Positions 1 to 8,775 of a DNA stretch of 64,000 nucleotides are shown in pieces. The position numbers and the translations under genes are program-made. How positions within the stretch are numbered: the first letter of the stretch is position 1; each line of letters opens with the position of its first letter. Origin of the DNA: Nanobdellota archaeon (lineage in GTDB: Archaea > Nanobdellota > Nanobdellia > Woesearchaeales > WJKV01); contig JAGLWF010000004.1 of assembly GCA_023133595.1 (NCBI GenBank), positions 1 through 64,000 on the forward strand, in the 5' to 3' direction. A model generated the notes under the pieces. The model saw only the letters and a program-made list of their open reading frames with translations. It did no database searches and was not told the origin of the DNA.

Positions 1-39
1 ATCTTTAGATTTTCACCTAAGCCGGATACAGCAACCTTT

Positions 40-49
40 TTAAAAAGCA
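40..49 (+). promoter_or_regulatory. TATA-like promoter of cbf5
   Basis: TTTAAAAAGC lies about 23 bases before the ATG at 67, the spacing seen for leaderless transcripts throughout this window. It supports the ATG at 67 as the start although the frame stays open to the window edge. Confidence 0.5.
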
Positions 50-66
50 CAATTATCAAAATTGAT

Positions 67-1014
67 ATGCAGTTACCATCACATAAAACATTCAAGATTA
101 TCACAAGGAAAAAGGCAGTTGGGAAACTGGGCACAAAGCCAGAGAAGCGAGATACTGAACTGTTGATAAAGAATACAATTGTCAATTTAGATAAGCCAGC
201 AGGCCCTACTTCTCATAATGTTTCTGCATATGTGCAAAGAATATTTGGCCTGAAAAAAGCAGGGCATTCAGGAACACTTGATCCTGGTGTTACTGGAGTT
301 CTTCCAATCGCATTAGGAAATGCTGTGAAAGTTGTGCAAGTGTTGATGGGTTCTGATAAAGAGTATGTTTGTGTCATGCATCTGCATAAGACTGTTGAGG
401 AAGTTGGCATGAAAAAATTAAAAGACGCTCTCAAAAAATTCACAGGAAAGATACAGCAGATGGTTCCAAAGAAATCTGCAGTCAAAAGACAGGAGCGGGA
501 GAGAGAAATATACTACATTGATCTTCTTGAAACAAAAGATAAAGATGTTTTGTTTATTGTCGGATGCCAGGCAGGAACGTATATCAGAAAATATTGCCAT
601 GATCTCGGGGAAGAACTGGGTTGCGGTGCGCACATGAAAGAATTGCGGAGGACAAAAGCAGGACCGTTTGATGAATCAACATTAGTTACACTCAATCAAC
701 TGAAAGATGCGTATGACGAATATAAAGAGACTGGTGATGATAAGAAATTAAGAGAACTTTTGCTTCCAGTTGAATACGCAGCAAAACATATCCCAAAGAT
801 CTGGTGCACAGATGAAGCAATAAAACAGATCAAGCACGGCAGAAGCCTTCTCTGCAAACACGTCTCAAGGTTCACAGACAAGATAAGCGCAGGCCAGATG
901 ATCTGCATCATGAGCCTGAAAGGAGAATTGATTGCCCTGGGCCAGGCAACAGACAGCTCCACAGCTCTGAAGACAAAGGAAGGAGTTGCAGCAAAGATCA
1001 AAAGGGTTTTCTAG
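67..1014 (+). CDS. cbf5: tRNA/rRNA pseudouridine synthase Cbf5 (dyskerin/TruB family)
   Basis: This is the catalytic subunit of the archaeal H/ACA ribonucleoprotein, which converts uridine to pseudouridine in rRNA and can act on tRNA U55. The N-terminus (MQLP, then INLDKPAGPTSH-like IVNLDKPAGPTSH at residues 38-50) is typical of archaeal Cbf5. The catalytic motif GHSGTLDPGVTG is at residues 66-77, with Asp72 as the expected nucleophile. A PUA domain occupies roughly the last 80 residues (from about KHIPKIW). At 315 residues it has the normal length. The frame is open upstream to base 1, but the family alignment and the TATA box fix the ATG at 67. Its partner Nop10 is encoded at 27551 in this window. 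Confidence 0.96.
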   Translation: MQLPSHKTFKIITRKKAVGKLGTKPEKRDTELLIKNTIVNLDKPAGPTSHNVSAYVQRIFGLKKAGHSGTLDPGVTGVLPIALGNAVKVVQVLMGSDKEYVCVMHLHKTVEEVGMKKLKDALKKFTGKIQQMVPKKSAVKRQEREREIYYIDLLETKDKDVLFIVGCQAGTYIRKYCHDLGEELGCGAHMKELRRTKAGPFDESTLVTLNQLKDAYDEYKETGDDKKLRELLLPVEYAAKHIPKIWCTDEAIKQIKHGRSLLCKHVSRFTDKISAGQMICIMSLKGELIALGQATDSSTALKTKEGVAAKIKRVF

Positions 1015-1089
1015 TTCTTTAGTACTGGACAGTAGTCTCAAAACATAAGCTTTATATATTCCTCGCATAGACCCTGTGTGGGGAGTGAG

Positions 1090-2355
1090 ATGGGGATATT
1101 CAACTTAGCAAAAAGATCTTTAGGTTATGTAGCTGGAGGCCTAGGCCTGGCTACGATGTTCTTATCAGGCACTGCGCAGGCAGATGATGATCTTAGCGCA
1201 TTAGTCGATGACGCATTCAGAACACCTGCAGCAGAGAAGTCAGCACCTGCATTGAAACCAACAGAGAAAGGCAAATATAAGCTTGGCATAGAAATAGATC
1301 AGGAAGTCGCAGTAGATGCACAAGAGCAGGTATACTCAACAACACGCCTTGAATTCTTCAGAAAAAAAGGAAGAAGAGAAGACCTGTTCAGAGGAGATAT
1401 ATCAACATCTGAAGATTCAACAAAAGGAAGACTAGGTCTCATGATACCTGTCCCGCTTGAAGATGTGGTCGGATCAATAAGCTTGTTTGGAACTTTTGAT
1501 GAGAATGAGAATTATGCTTTTGGAATAAATATCCACGCAACTGTAAACAATGAAGTAGTTGTTGGTGGAGAGTTTGAAGCAAAAACAGCAGAAGAAGAAA
1601 TAGATTCTCTGATCGGAGCATATGTTGGTTACAAGAAAGGTGAGTTTGAAATAAAGATCGGTATTGCTCGAAGATTAGGGGAAGCATATGCGCACGGTTC
1701 AGTCTTCTCAGACCTTGGCCAGATAAAAGATGCAGAAAAACTAGGAAAGTTCTACATCGGGCTAGGATTCACAGCTTCCAGTTCAGAATCAAGCTTTGTT
1801 CCATCATTCGGAATGATCCCAAACAAACGTGGAGAAGGTGTTGGTTTCAGGACATTCGGTATATTCAAGGAGAATTTCACATTGATAGATTTAAGCTTTT
1901 CATTCAACAGCAAACTAAGCAAGTATTCAATCATGTGGCTGCCAGACATCTACGGAAAATGCCTGTGCGACTCCAGTATTGTAGATAATATAATGGATTA
2001 TTTCACACCACCGCCATTATTGCATACTTATACTCAAACTCTTGCATTCGGTGCCAGGACAATAACAACACCTGGTGCAGATATCTACTCGTTTGAAGTA
2101 GCTTTCTTTCCAGCAGCTACTTTGAGAGAATTGTCAGACGATAAAGGATGGAAGAAAGAGAAATTAATTTTGGAAAAACTTTTTATCAATCCAGGAATAG
2201 AGCTTGTCAAACCAAAAGGTTCTGGTGTAATGGCAAATCTAACTCTACGAGCAGGAACAGAGATACTAGGATTCCAATTTTACTTAGAGGCAAAAAGAAA
2301 CTCTGACAATGAAGTAGAATACAGTGGATTTATAACTAAGGCTTTTTATTTCTAA
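1090..2355 (+). CDS. secreted beta-strand-rich protein, possible beta-barrel
   Basis: The product is not a family I recognise. It has a signal peptide (hydrophobic GYVAGGLGLATMFLSG, then a likely cleavage after AQA, about residue 32) followed by about 390 residues with many short alternating-hydrophobic segments such as YAFGINIHATVNNEVVVGGE and LTLRAGTEILGFQFYLEA. The last residues, ITKAFYF, end in phenylalanine, as in bacterial outer-membrane barrels. A GTG at 1078 would also open the frame, but GGGAGTGAG just before the ATG at 1090 looks like a ribosome site, and the TATA box at 1049-1058 would start the transcript near 1080. An outer-surface beta-sandwich protein is the alternative. Confidence 0.6.
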   Translation: MGIFNLAKRSLGYVAGGLGLATMFLSGTAQADDDLSALVDDAFRTPAAEKSAPALKPTEKGKYKLGIEIDQEVAVDAQEQVYSTTRLEFFRKKGRREDLFRGDISTSEDSTKGRLGLMIPVPLEDVVGSISLFGTFDENENYAFGINIHATVNNEVVVGGEFEAKTAEEEIDSLIGAYVGYKKGEFEIKIGIARRLGEAYAHGSVFSDLGQIKDAEKLGKFYIGLGFTASSSESSFVPSFGMIPNKRGEGVGFRTFGIFKENFTLIDLSFSFNSKLSKYSIMWLPDIYGKCLCDSSIVDNIMDYFTPPPLLHTYTQTLAFGARTITTPGADIYSFEVAFFPAATLRELSDDKGWKKEKLILEKLFINPGIELVKPKGSGVMANLTLRAGTEILGFQFYLEAKRNSDNEVEYSGFITKAFYF

Positions 2356-2376
2356 CCAATTAATAAATGTTGCTTT

Positions 2377-2757
2377 TTATTTTCTCATTTCAAACCATAC
2401 AGGGGTCTGGTCTTTAGGATCCCCATTGTAATTAATAGTTATTTCTTCTCCTTTGATTATTTTTCTTATGCAAATGATTATAATACATCTTTTTCTTGCG
2501 TCCCTTTTGTAGATAGCATTTGGATGGTATGAATTATTATAGAGTGATCCAAATCCTAGAGCAATCGCACCTTTTTGCATGGGCCTTCTTCCCCAACCAT
2601 AATAATAGTCATAGAGCACTGTCTTGTCTATATGCCTCAGTTCTTCCTTTGGCAGAACAATAACAGGACAATTTTCGATTACATCGTCTATATTGAAAGT
2701 TTTTTCAGCAAAGACTCCCCTTCCTTTTCCTCGCGATGATTTAACAGATATATTCAT
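2377..2757 (-). CDS. SET-domain protein (putative lysine methyltransferase)
   Basis: A small stand-alone SET domain of 126 residues, expected to transfer a methyl group from S-adenosylmethionine to a protein lysine. It shows GRGVFA near the N-terminus, NNSYHPN in place of the canonical NHSCxPN, and GEEITINYNG for GEELxxDYG. A longer frame begins at 2805, but TTTAAA on the minus strand at 2785-2795 sits about 30 bases from the ATG at 2757, so I place the start there. It is divergent from the HAD gene at 2840. The substrate cannot be told from sequence. Confidence 0.75.
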   Translation of the reverse strand: MNISVKSSRGKGRGVFAEKTFNIDDVIENCPVIVLPKEELRHIDKTVLYDYYYGWGRRPMQKGAIALGFGSLYNNSYHPNAIYKRDARKRCIIIICIRKIIKGEEITINYNGDPKDQTPVWFEMRK

Positions 2758-2808
2758 TGTATCTGAGACAATTATAGAATTCAATTTAAAAAGCTTTTCC
2801 AGCAAAAT

Positions 2809-2817
2809 TTTATAAAC
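2809..2817 (+). promoter_or_regulatory. TATA box for the HAD gene
   Basis: TTTATAAAC lies about 27 bases before the ATG at 2840. It is distinct from the minus-strand TTTAAA at 2785-2795 that serves the divergent SET gene. Confidence 0.5.
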
Positions 2818-2839
2818 CTCTTTCTTTTATAGCTATTAT

Positions 2840-3544
2840 ATGGCAAACAATCGTGATTTTGTAGTTATTGATTTCGCAGGTACATTGATCAAGCCAGAGA
2901 TCATAGAAGAGGCAAACAAATTCAGAGCAGCTGTTCTAGAGAGAGCATTGCCGACAATAGGTGAACACGCTAATCCTGATGAATTGTACAGGAACAATCG
3001 CGAGCTTGTTGAGAAGATTACTGGTATTGAGAAAGATATGGAAATAGTGTACAGAGAAAATGATGGCGATTTTCAATTTTTAACTGGCGAAGAATGTCAG
3101 AATCAAATCGCAACAACTCTTTTCCAGATAGGGATGTACGCAGTTGCAAAAAAGCATGGCATGAATATTTATCCAGAAGGTTTTGTCGAACAACTAAGAA
3201 GGATAAGAGATATTGGATATGGGTTGGCAATTGTTTCTGGTGTCAGGGCGGATATTATCTCTGGGATGTTTGCGATTACTGGTTTGGATTTACACTTTCC
3301 ATTCTACTTTGGGCAGCCTCCAATATTAGGTATCAGCAATGAAGAGAATGTGAGACATATGAACGACATTGTGCAAATAGGCTACTTAATCGGAGACAAG
3401 CTTTCTGATCTAGAACCAGGACCTACTGTTGGTGCAAAAACAATCTTTGCAAAGTGGGGCCACCCAGATGACCAAGAAGCTGCAGAAGAATTTGCAGATT
3501 ATTCGATCGAGAAACCAGAAGAATTAGAAAATATCATAAAATAA
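2840..3544 (+). CDS. HAD-superfamily hydrolase
   Basis: A 234-residue haloacid-dehalogenase-fold phosphatase. Motif I is DFAGT at residues 10-14: the nucleophilic aspartate is present but the second, acid-base aspartate of DxDxT is alanine, as in phosphonoacetaldehyde hydrolase (DWAGT). Motif II is IVSGVRADI and the metal-binding motif is IGDKLSD. An all-alpha cap is likely between residues 20 and 110. The GT at the end of motif I and GDxxSD at the C-terminal site look intact, so an active enzyme is likely; the substrate is unknown. Confidence 0.85.
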   Translation: MANNRDFVVIDFAGTLIKPEIIEEANKFRAAVLERALPTIGEHANPDELYRNNRELVEKITGIEKDMEIVYRENDGDFQFLTGEECQNQIATTLFQIGMYAVAKKHGMNIYPEGFVEQLRRIRDIGYGLAIVSGVRADIISGMFAITGLDLHFPFYFGQPPILGISNEENVRHMNDIVQIGYLIGDKLSDLEPGPTVGAKTIFAKWGHPDDQEAAEEFADYSIEKPEELENIIK

Positions 3545-3644
3545 AGCTAACATAGGTTCAATCGGATCCCTAAGTACTTCTGCAACTTCTAATTGCTTAA
3601 AAAGCCGTAATTTGGCTGTTTCAGGCTGTTTAGCCAACATAAAC

Positions 3645-3654
3645 TTTAAATATC
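3645..3654 (+). promoter_or_regulatory. TATA box for the gene at 3676
   Basis: CTTTAAATATCC is centred about 26 bases before the ATG at 3676. The 131 bases before this gene also hold two short GC hairpins (AGCC/GGCT and GGCT-GTTT-AGCC) at about 3602-3640, just downstream of the HAD gene. Confidence 0.5.
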
Positions 3655-3675
3655 CTATCCTTTCTCAGAGCGAAT

Positions 3676-4329
3676 ATGGGAATATTTCATTTTGGAAAAG
3701 CAAAAGAAGAGAAACCCACAGCACCTCGGCAGAGTAGAGGCTATATATTTCTTGGGACTATAATTCCTAAAGCTATGTCTAGAGAACTTGATGGATTTCG
3801 AAAACTTTATCCTCATCATTACTTGGTTGTGCCTACTCCTGGAGATATGGGGAGTGGAAAAAAAGATGGCAAGACCATCACTCCGAGCGAAACTTCAATC
3901 ACCTGCAAACTCGCATTAACAGATCTTCCTCCAATGGGAAGCGAAATAATGGTATATCCATTAAGTGCTCCAAGCATTGGAACTAAAAAAATATATATTG
4001 TCTCCAGAGATGGTCTATTAAATACAGATTTAAACCAGGAAGTTATTTGTATCCCTTCATCTTATGTTTCAAAAGATGCTCATCTTTCAATAACCCTAGA
4101 GGAAAGAGCTGGACAAGTAAAAGCTTCTATCCTGGATTTCGGCAATCTAAGAACTTTCTTGTGGAATGAAACAGTAGACGAGTTCCTACGTTTGCGTGCA
4201 GGAAGAGAATATCCAGTAAAGAAAAAAGCAGCAATCGCTTTTAGTGAAGTAATTCCGCCAGTAGTTGCACTTTATTTTAACAGCGAAGGATTGTATGAAT
4301 TTGCAAGAAATGATTGCAAGTTCAGATAA
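3676..4329 (+). CDS. protein of unknown function
   Basis: I do not recognise this 217-residue protein. It begins with a basic, probably flexible segment (MGIFHFGKAKEEKPTAPRQS), followed by a soluble mixed alpha/beta region without cysteines suited to metal binding except two near ITCK and VICI. There is no signal peptide or membrane segment. The next gene begins 31 bases downstream with its own TATA box, so the two are probably separate transcripts. Confidence 0.6.
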   Translation: MGIFHFGKAKEEKPTAPRQSRGYIFLGTIIPKAMSRELDGFRKLYPHHYLVVPTPGDMGSGKKDGKTITPSETSITCKLALTDLPPMGSEIMVYPLSAPSIGTKKIYIVSRDGLLNTDLNQEVICIPSSYVSKDAHLSITLEERAGQVKASILDFGNLRTFLWNETVDEFLRLRAGREYPVKKKAAIAFSEVIPPVVALYFNSEGLYEFARNDCKFR

Positions 4330-4360
4330 GCTTTTTATACTTCTGCCAAACGTTCTATGC

Positions 4361-5179
4361 ATGATCAAATCCGAAGAGCGAAGGGCATTGGAAGCAGACA
4401 TCCGAAAGACATACGAGACAGCTATGAATACAGCTCTCGACATAGTAAAAGAAGAATTCGGATTCGTGGATAAAGACACCTTTGCTGAAGCAGCTAATGA
4501 TTCTAAATTTGTAGGATGCATGCAGGCAAATATAAGAGGTCTCCAGTTACATTATAACGAATGTTACAGGCGTTTAGAAGAACTAGAAAAACGCGAAGAA
4601 TATTTTGGAATGCATGCTTATGCAAATCAGCTTGACATGATCGCAGGTCTTCTGTCGTGCAGGGATATTTGCCATTACCCTTTTTCTGGTGTTGATTTCT
4701 ACTGGGCAAGAATATTCCAGAGAACATTTTTTGAGGATATGGCTTTTGATGGAAAAGATTATCCGGACAATTGGTGGGATATTGAAACATACACTCACAA
4801 GAAGAGAGAAGAAATAATTTCGCTTATGAAAAAGATAGGGATAATCCCTTTGTTTGCAAGGATTGAATTATTATCTGGAGATGCAGAAGTCAGCAAGCCA
4901 AGCAATCGGTTCAATAATAAGTATACAACACTTCTTGTCAAAGGAGGACATGACATTCTAGATTATCTCCGAAGAAGATTCAAAGATGAGGAACTGGAGT
5001 ATGGAACAATACTGGCTGTTGATCCGTCCAATCCAAGATCAGAACTTATCCAAGGTATATGCGAGAGAGGATACACAATGACTGGTGCAATCGAAGGAAC
5101 AGGAATAATCGCACCTTTCAGCATGGAACTGAAAAATATCTATATCTTCCGAAAAGGAGAATATCCTCTTATCACATAA
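4361..5179 (+). CDS. protein of unknown function
   Basis: A 272-residue soluble protein I cannot assign. The first 110 residues are helical and charged, and the last 80 (YTTLLVKGGHDILDYLRRRF onward) look alpha/beta. The frame can be opened from TTG at 4265, overlapping the previous gene by 65 bases, but CTTTTTATAC at 4331-4340 lies about 26 bases before the ATG at 4361, which gives a leaderless start without overlap. Confidence 0.65.
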   Translation: MIKSEERRALEADIRKTYETAMNTALDIVKEEFGFVDKDTFAEAANDSKFVGCMQANIRGLQLHYNECYRRLEELEKREEYFGMHAYANQLDMIAGLLSCRDICHYPFSGVDFYWARIFQRTFFEDMAFDGKDYPDNWWDIETYTHKKREEIISLMKKIGIIPLFARIELLSGDAEVSKPSNRFNNKYTTLLVKGGHDILDYLRRRFKDEELEYGTILAVDPSNPRSELIQGICERGYTMTGAIEGTGIIAPFSMELKNIYIFRKGEYPLIT

Positions 5180-5210
5180 ATTTATATACCTCCTTATTCT
5201 CAGGATAAGC

Positions 5211-5687
5211 ATGAAGATAAGGAAATTAAAAAAAGAGGATTCTTTGAAAGATCTTATTGAACTGTCTTATATCATGATTAAAGATTATGAGACCCATCAC
5301 AAAGAGTTCTTTGATTTGAAAAAGAAGTTTGACAAAAAATCTTTAAAGCAGCATTTTCATAAGTCTCTTGAAAACAAGGATATGCAGACATTTGTTGCAG
5401 AAGAAAAAGAAAAGATTATTGGCTTTATCACTGTTGAGCTTAGGGAAAGGATTCCCTTCTACAAGATAAAAAAACTTGGTTTCATCTCCTCACTTATAGT
5501 CTACCCAGAGCACAGGAGAAAAGGCATTGCTGACAAGCTGTTGAAAGAAGCAATCAAATGGTTCAAGAAGAAAAAAGCAAAATATTTTGATCTTGATACA
5601 GCTGTGAAAAACAAAGGCGCATTAAAATTCTATAAAAGGCATAAGATTTATCCAATTAAGTATAAGTTATTAGGCGAAATCAAATGA
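5211..5687 (+). CDS. GNAT-family N-acetyltransferase
   Basis: A 158-residue acetyl-CoA-dependent acyltransferase fold. The acetyl-CoA pyrophosphate loop is RRKGIAD (PEHRRKGIADKLLKEA) after the beta-4 strand SSLIVYP. The C-terminal LDTAVKNKGALKFYKRHKI is the usual beta-5/beta-6 region. The stop overlaps the start of the next GNAT gene (ATGA), and both begin with nearly the same MKIRKLKK sequence, so they are tandem duplicates read as one operon. The acceptor is unknown. Confidence 0.85.
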   Translation: MKIRKLKKEDSLKDLIELSYIMIKDYETHHKEFFDLKKKFDKKSLKQHFHKSLENKDMQTFVAEEKEKIIGFITVELRERIPFYKIKKLGFISSLIVYPEHRRKGIADKLLKEAIKWFKKKKAKYFDLDTAVKNKGALKFYKRHKIYPIKYKLLGEIK

Positions 5688-6148
5688 AGATTAGGAAATT
5701 AAAAAAAGGGGATGTGAAGCAGGTTGCACTTCTACGATTAAAACTATTCCTGAAATGGGATGCAATGGATCCTATTGATAAGATTGATCGGAAGTATTTC
5801 AAGTCACAAAAACATTATGCTTTTCTTAAGAAATGGATAGCAGATAAAAAACGATTGACATTAGTTACAGAAGATAATGGAAAAATAACTGCATTCATCA
5901 TGTCAACTATCACAGTCAGAGAACCATTCATGAAAACAGTCTGTTATCTTGGGGAGATTTGGGTCGAACCAAAATACAGAAAGAAAGGTATCACAACAGA
6001 ATTTATCAAACAGACAAAAAAGTGGTTCAGTAAACACAAAATAAAATGGGTTATTGTATCAACACATTCATTAGACAAACAGGCAAACAAGTTCTGGAAA
6101 GGCCGAGGTTTTAAAGAATTTAACAAAATATATAAGATGAAAAATTAA
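5684..6148 (+). CDS. GNAT-family N-acetyltransferase (tandem paralog)
   Basis: A 154-residue paralog of the preceding gene, overlapping it by four bases. It has the acetyl-CoA loop RKKGITTEF after the strand GEIWVEPKY, and ends with the typical ANKFWKGRGFKEFNK. The two proteins are quite diverged beyond the first eight residues, suggesting different acceptors. Confidence 0.85.
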   Translation: MKIRKLKKGDVKQVALLRLKLFLKWDAMDPIDKIDRKYFKSQKHYAFLKKWIADKKRLTLVTEDNGKITAFIMSTITVREPFMKTVCYLGEIWVEPKYRKKGITTEFIKQTKKWFSKHKIKWVIVSTHSLDKQANKFWKGRGFKEFNKIYKMKN

Positions 6149-6150
6149 AA

Positions 6151-6768
6151 TTATCCTTCCTTCTTTTTCCCTAATTCCATGAATCGCTCCATGTCAGCTG
6201 TTGTGAAAACCGGGATTCCGTCAACTTCTGTCTTGTATATCACCAGACCGTCGCCAGAAACACCAAGCATTACAGAATCTTGCTTGTTCAGATTATCCTT
6301 TGAAAGATGGAACCAAAATTTGGATGTATGATGCGGATTATATTGATTCCAGCCTTTATCGACCATATCTCTAATAAAATAAGGAACAGCAAGAAAATCT
6401 TCAAATTCTTCTGGTGTCTCTGCTCTCAAAATAAATTGAAGATATGCTGCATTAGACCAAAGCATCTCAAAAGGTATATTCTCTATAGTTTCTTGATTTT
6501 CATTTGCCTCATGACGTATATATTCTGCTTGCGGTAATCTGTAGTCTCCATATTTGCGCCAGACTCCTCTTTTTTCCAGGCATTTTGCCTCTAAAGGTCC
6601 ATAAAATATCGCTGTAAAACTTTGATTACACACTAGGCGGGCCATATAGATCACAACCTTTGCTTTCAGGTTCATTGGCTGTATTTTCTCTAAATCGATA
6701 GCGTGAAGAACATCACAAACCCCAAACAGATTTGTTACATCCGGATTTTTTGCAATTGGTTTTCCCAT
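6151..6768 (-). CDS. protein of unknown function
   Basis: A 205-residue soluble protein with no family I can name. It is rich in aromatic residues (GVWRKYGDYRLPQAEYIRHEANENQ). AGGAGAG lies six bases before the ATG at 6768 on the minus strand, which supports the start and shows that not all first genes here are leaderless. It is convergent with the GNAT pair. Confidence 0.65.
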   Translation of the reverse strand: MGKPIAKNPDVTNLFGVCDVLHAIDLEKIQPMNLKAKVVIYMARLVCNQSFTAIFYGPLEAKCLEKRGVWRKYGDYRLPQAEYIRHEANENQETIENIPFEMLWSNAAYLQFILRAETPEEFEDFLAVPYFIRDMVDKGWNQYNPHHTSKFWFHLSKDNLNKQDSVMLGVSGDGLVIYKTEVDGIPVFTTADMERFMELGKKKEG

Positions 6769-6832
6769 TAGAATCTCTCCTGAAAGTAGAGAAAAGTATT
6801 GATTATTTAATCTTTACTAATCCTTTTATAAA

Positions 6833-7528
6833 CTATTTCTTCATGTAGAACTTCCTTTTCTTCTCATCGAATTTCTCAATCGAGTAACGAAGCATTGTTC
6901 TGGGCATCTGCTTGTAGTGCTTCTTCAGGAACTGCTCTAGAACTTTCTGATCTTTCTTGCCGACTTCTCTCAGCATCCATCCGACTGCTTTATGGATCAG
7001 GTCGTGTCTGTCTTTCAATAAGATTTCTGCGATTTTCAATGTATCTTTATATTGGCCAATCCTTATGAAAGCGTAAGTAGAGATAATGGCAATCCTTTTT
7101 TCCCACAAGTTTTTCGACTTTGCCAGTTTGTATAAGATATTTCTTTTCTTATCAATAAGATAGTCTCCAAGAATGTGATATGCAGAAACATCTACTAAAT
7201 CCCAGTTGTTGATCTCTTTTGCATTCTTCAGGTACAATTTGATGATTTCTTTTCTGATTTTGTCATCAGCTTTCTTGTATTTATTGACTAAAAGAACCAA
7301 AGCTGTGAATTTTAGATCATGAATATTCTTGGCAAACATTTTTTGTACTGATTTCAGGTCCAGATCAATATACTTCTTTGCCAGTTTTCTCTTGTTTGTA
7401 GTCCCTGTGCCCCAGAAAATCTGGCCTTCCCCATAATCTCCTTTTCCAGTCTTGAAGAACCTTTGAAGAAATTCTGCATCACCTAGTTTTGCATACTTTT
7501 TGAGTTCCTTTATGAGTTTATTCAGCAT
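6833..7528 (-). CDS. AlkD-like DNA alkylation repair protein (HEAT repeats)
   Basis: A DNA glycosylase fold built from HEAT-like helical repeats that removes alkylated purines such as 3- or 7-methyl bases. Family signatures visible are NNWDLVD (about residues 110-116), WEKRIAIIST and DLIHKAVGWMLREVGK, which line the DNA-binding groove; the Trp and Asp residues used in catalysis are present. The length of 231 residues is normal. Confidence 0.9.
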   Translation of the reverse strand: MLNKLIKELKKYAKLGDAEFLQRFFKTGKGDYGEGQIFWGTGTTNKRKLAKKYIDLDLKSVQKMFAKNIHDLKFTALVLLVNKYKKADDKIRKEIIKLYLKNAKEINNWDLVDVSAYHILGDYLIDKKRNILYKLAKSKNLWEKRIAIISTYAFIRIGQYKDTLKIAEILLKDRHDLIHKAVGWMLREVGKKDQKVLEQFLKKHYKQMPRTMLRYSIEKFDEKKRKFYMKK

Positions 7529-7585
7529 AACAATTATTGATCATAGATTGTATATAAGCTTTTTCTATCCTGATGTTTACTCCAT

Positions 7586-7599
7586 AAGCTTTATAATTT
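7586..7599 (+). promoter_or_regulatory. TATA box for the YrbL-like gene
   Basis: AAGCTTTATAATTT is centred 27 bases before the ATG at 7620. It rules out the upstream start at 7500, which would overlap the alkD-like gene. Confidence 0.5.
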
Positions 7600-7619
7600 C
7601 AGATTTAATTTCTCTTTGG

Positions 7620-8267
7620 ATGGCTACTGGACAAAGAGAAGAAACTCAAGAGCAGATTGGAGAGGGCAGCTATAGAAGAGTCTATCGCGTAGGGGATATC
7701 GCATTTAAAGATTTAAAGCCTTATGTCGAGAAAAGGCTTTTTGGTTTCAGGATTAATATCCCAATTTCTCTGTACACTTCATATAAGTTATTGATACGAG
7801 ATTATAATCTATTTGAGTTTCAGAATTATAAAGACATAATATCTCAAATTCCTGAAGGGCTGAGAGATTCTTTTGCTAAAATCTTTGTTGTCGCTCCTAA
7901 GACGAATGGAAAAGGAAGTCTCTCTCTTTGTGAATTAGTTTGTGATGCAAATGGAGAGATATCGAAAACTATGTGGGAGCACGGCAGGATTCCGAATCCT
8001 GAGTTCTGGAACCGGCTGGATGAGCTTGAAGAGTTGTTCCTAAGGAAAGGTCTTTATTTCTTGGATCCATCTCCAATGAACATACTTGTCAAAGAACATG
8101 CTGACGAAAGAAAAACTCCAGTCTTTGTTGATTACAAGAAGACTCCAAAAACATATCCATTTCGGCTGAGATTACGTGTTAGATCGTTTGTCCAGAAAAG
8201 AGTAAGAAGAAAATTTAATCAATTGAGAGAACAATTTCATCCAGATTATGCTTCTGCAAACCTTTAA
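7620..8267 (+). CDS. YrbL-like protein-kinase-fold protein
   Basis: A compact 215-residue kinase-like protein resembling the PhoP-regulated YrbL family. The glycine loop is IGEGSYRRVYRVGD, followed by the lysine in AFKDLKP. The catalytic loop appears as LDPSPMNILV (Asp and Asn retained) and the metal-binding motif as FVDY instead of DFG. The basic tail (RLRVRSFVQKRVRRKFN) could contact nucleic acid or membrane. Its stop overlaps the stop of the convergent transporter gene by four bases. Confidence 0.7.
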   Translation: MATGQREETQEQIGEGSYRRVYRVGDIAFKDLKPYVEKRLFGFRINIPISLYTSYKLLIRDYNLFEFQNYKDIISQIPEGLRDSFAKIFVVAPKTNGKGSLSLCELVCDANGEISKTMWEHGRIPNPEFWNRLDELEELFLRKGLYFLDPSPMNILVKEHADERKTPVFVDYKKTPKTYPFRLRLRVRSFVQKRVRRKFNQLREQFHPDYASANL

Positions 8268-8737
8268 CCAAGTGTTGCAACCCATAATCCGAGATAATGT
8301 GTTATTATAATTACAACAATTGCAATAACAAGATGCTCTATGATTGCTTTATACGGTCTTATCTTCTTTCTGACAGATATATGATAACTAAACAAGGATA
8401 TCAAAGCCAGGCCCCAGACAATGCTGATAATTATTGCGGTGTATAATTGAAATAATGAAACTGGAACAATAAATGTTAATGCAATGATAAACTTTGTCAG
8501 GAATGTAGCAATTGTTGATTCCCAGATGGCTTTCTTAGAGTTCTTAACCTGGGCTTCTTCAGAGATGTGTATTCCCATTGCATCAGATAATGCATCAGCA
8601 ATTGCAATAATCAAAATACCGCCGATAATAACCATCTTGGAATGCGTGCTGGAATTCAATCCGACAATCAGACCTAATGTTGTGATTATCCCAGAAGTAA
8701 GACCAAAACTAAAACCTCTTCTTATCGCTCCATTCAT
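8264..8737 (-). CDS. VIT1/CCC1-family membrane transporter
   Basis: A 157-residue membrane protein with about five hydrophobic helices. The first (FGLTSGIITTLGLIVGLNS) and second (GGILIIAIADALSDAMGIHISEEAQ) match the start of vacuolar-iron-transporter-like proteins, which move Fe2+ or Mn2+. The cytoplasmic metal-binding domain of the yeast protein is reduced here, as in several prokaryotic members. The function is inferred from family alone. Confidence 0.75.
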   Translation of the reverse strand: MNGAIRRGFSFGLTSGIITTLGLIVGLNSSTHSKMVIIGGILIIAIADALSDAMGIHISEEAQVKNSKKAIWESTIATFLTKFIIALTFIVPVSLFQLYTAIIISIVWGLALISLFSYHISVRKKIRPYKAIIEHLVIAIVVIIITHYLGLWVATLG

Positions 8738-8775
8738 ACGGATGTATAGAAAGTTCTGGTTTAAATATCTTATGA

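Noticed and set aside
1..66. Cbf5 frame open to the left edge of the window
   Set aside because: The archaeal Cbf5 N-terminus and a TATA-like element both fit the ATG at 67; the extra codons do not resemble the family.
4265..4360. N-terminal extension of the gene at 4361 from TTG
   Set aside because: It overlaps the preceding gene by 65 bases and ignores a TATA box 26 bases before ATG 4361.
7500..7619. Extension of the YrbL-like gene
   Set aside because: The extension runs through its own promoter and antisense into the alkD-like gene.
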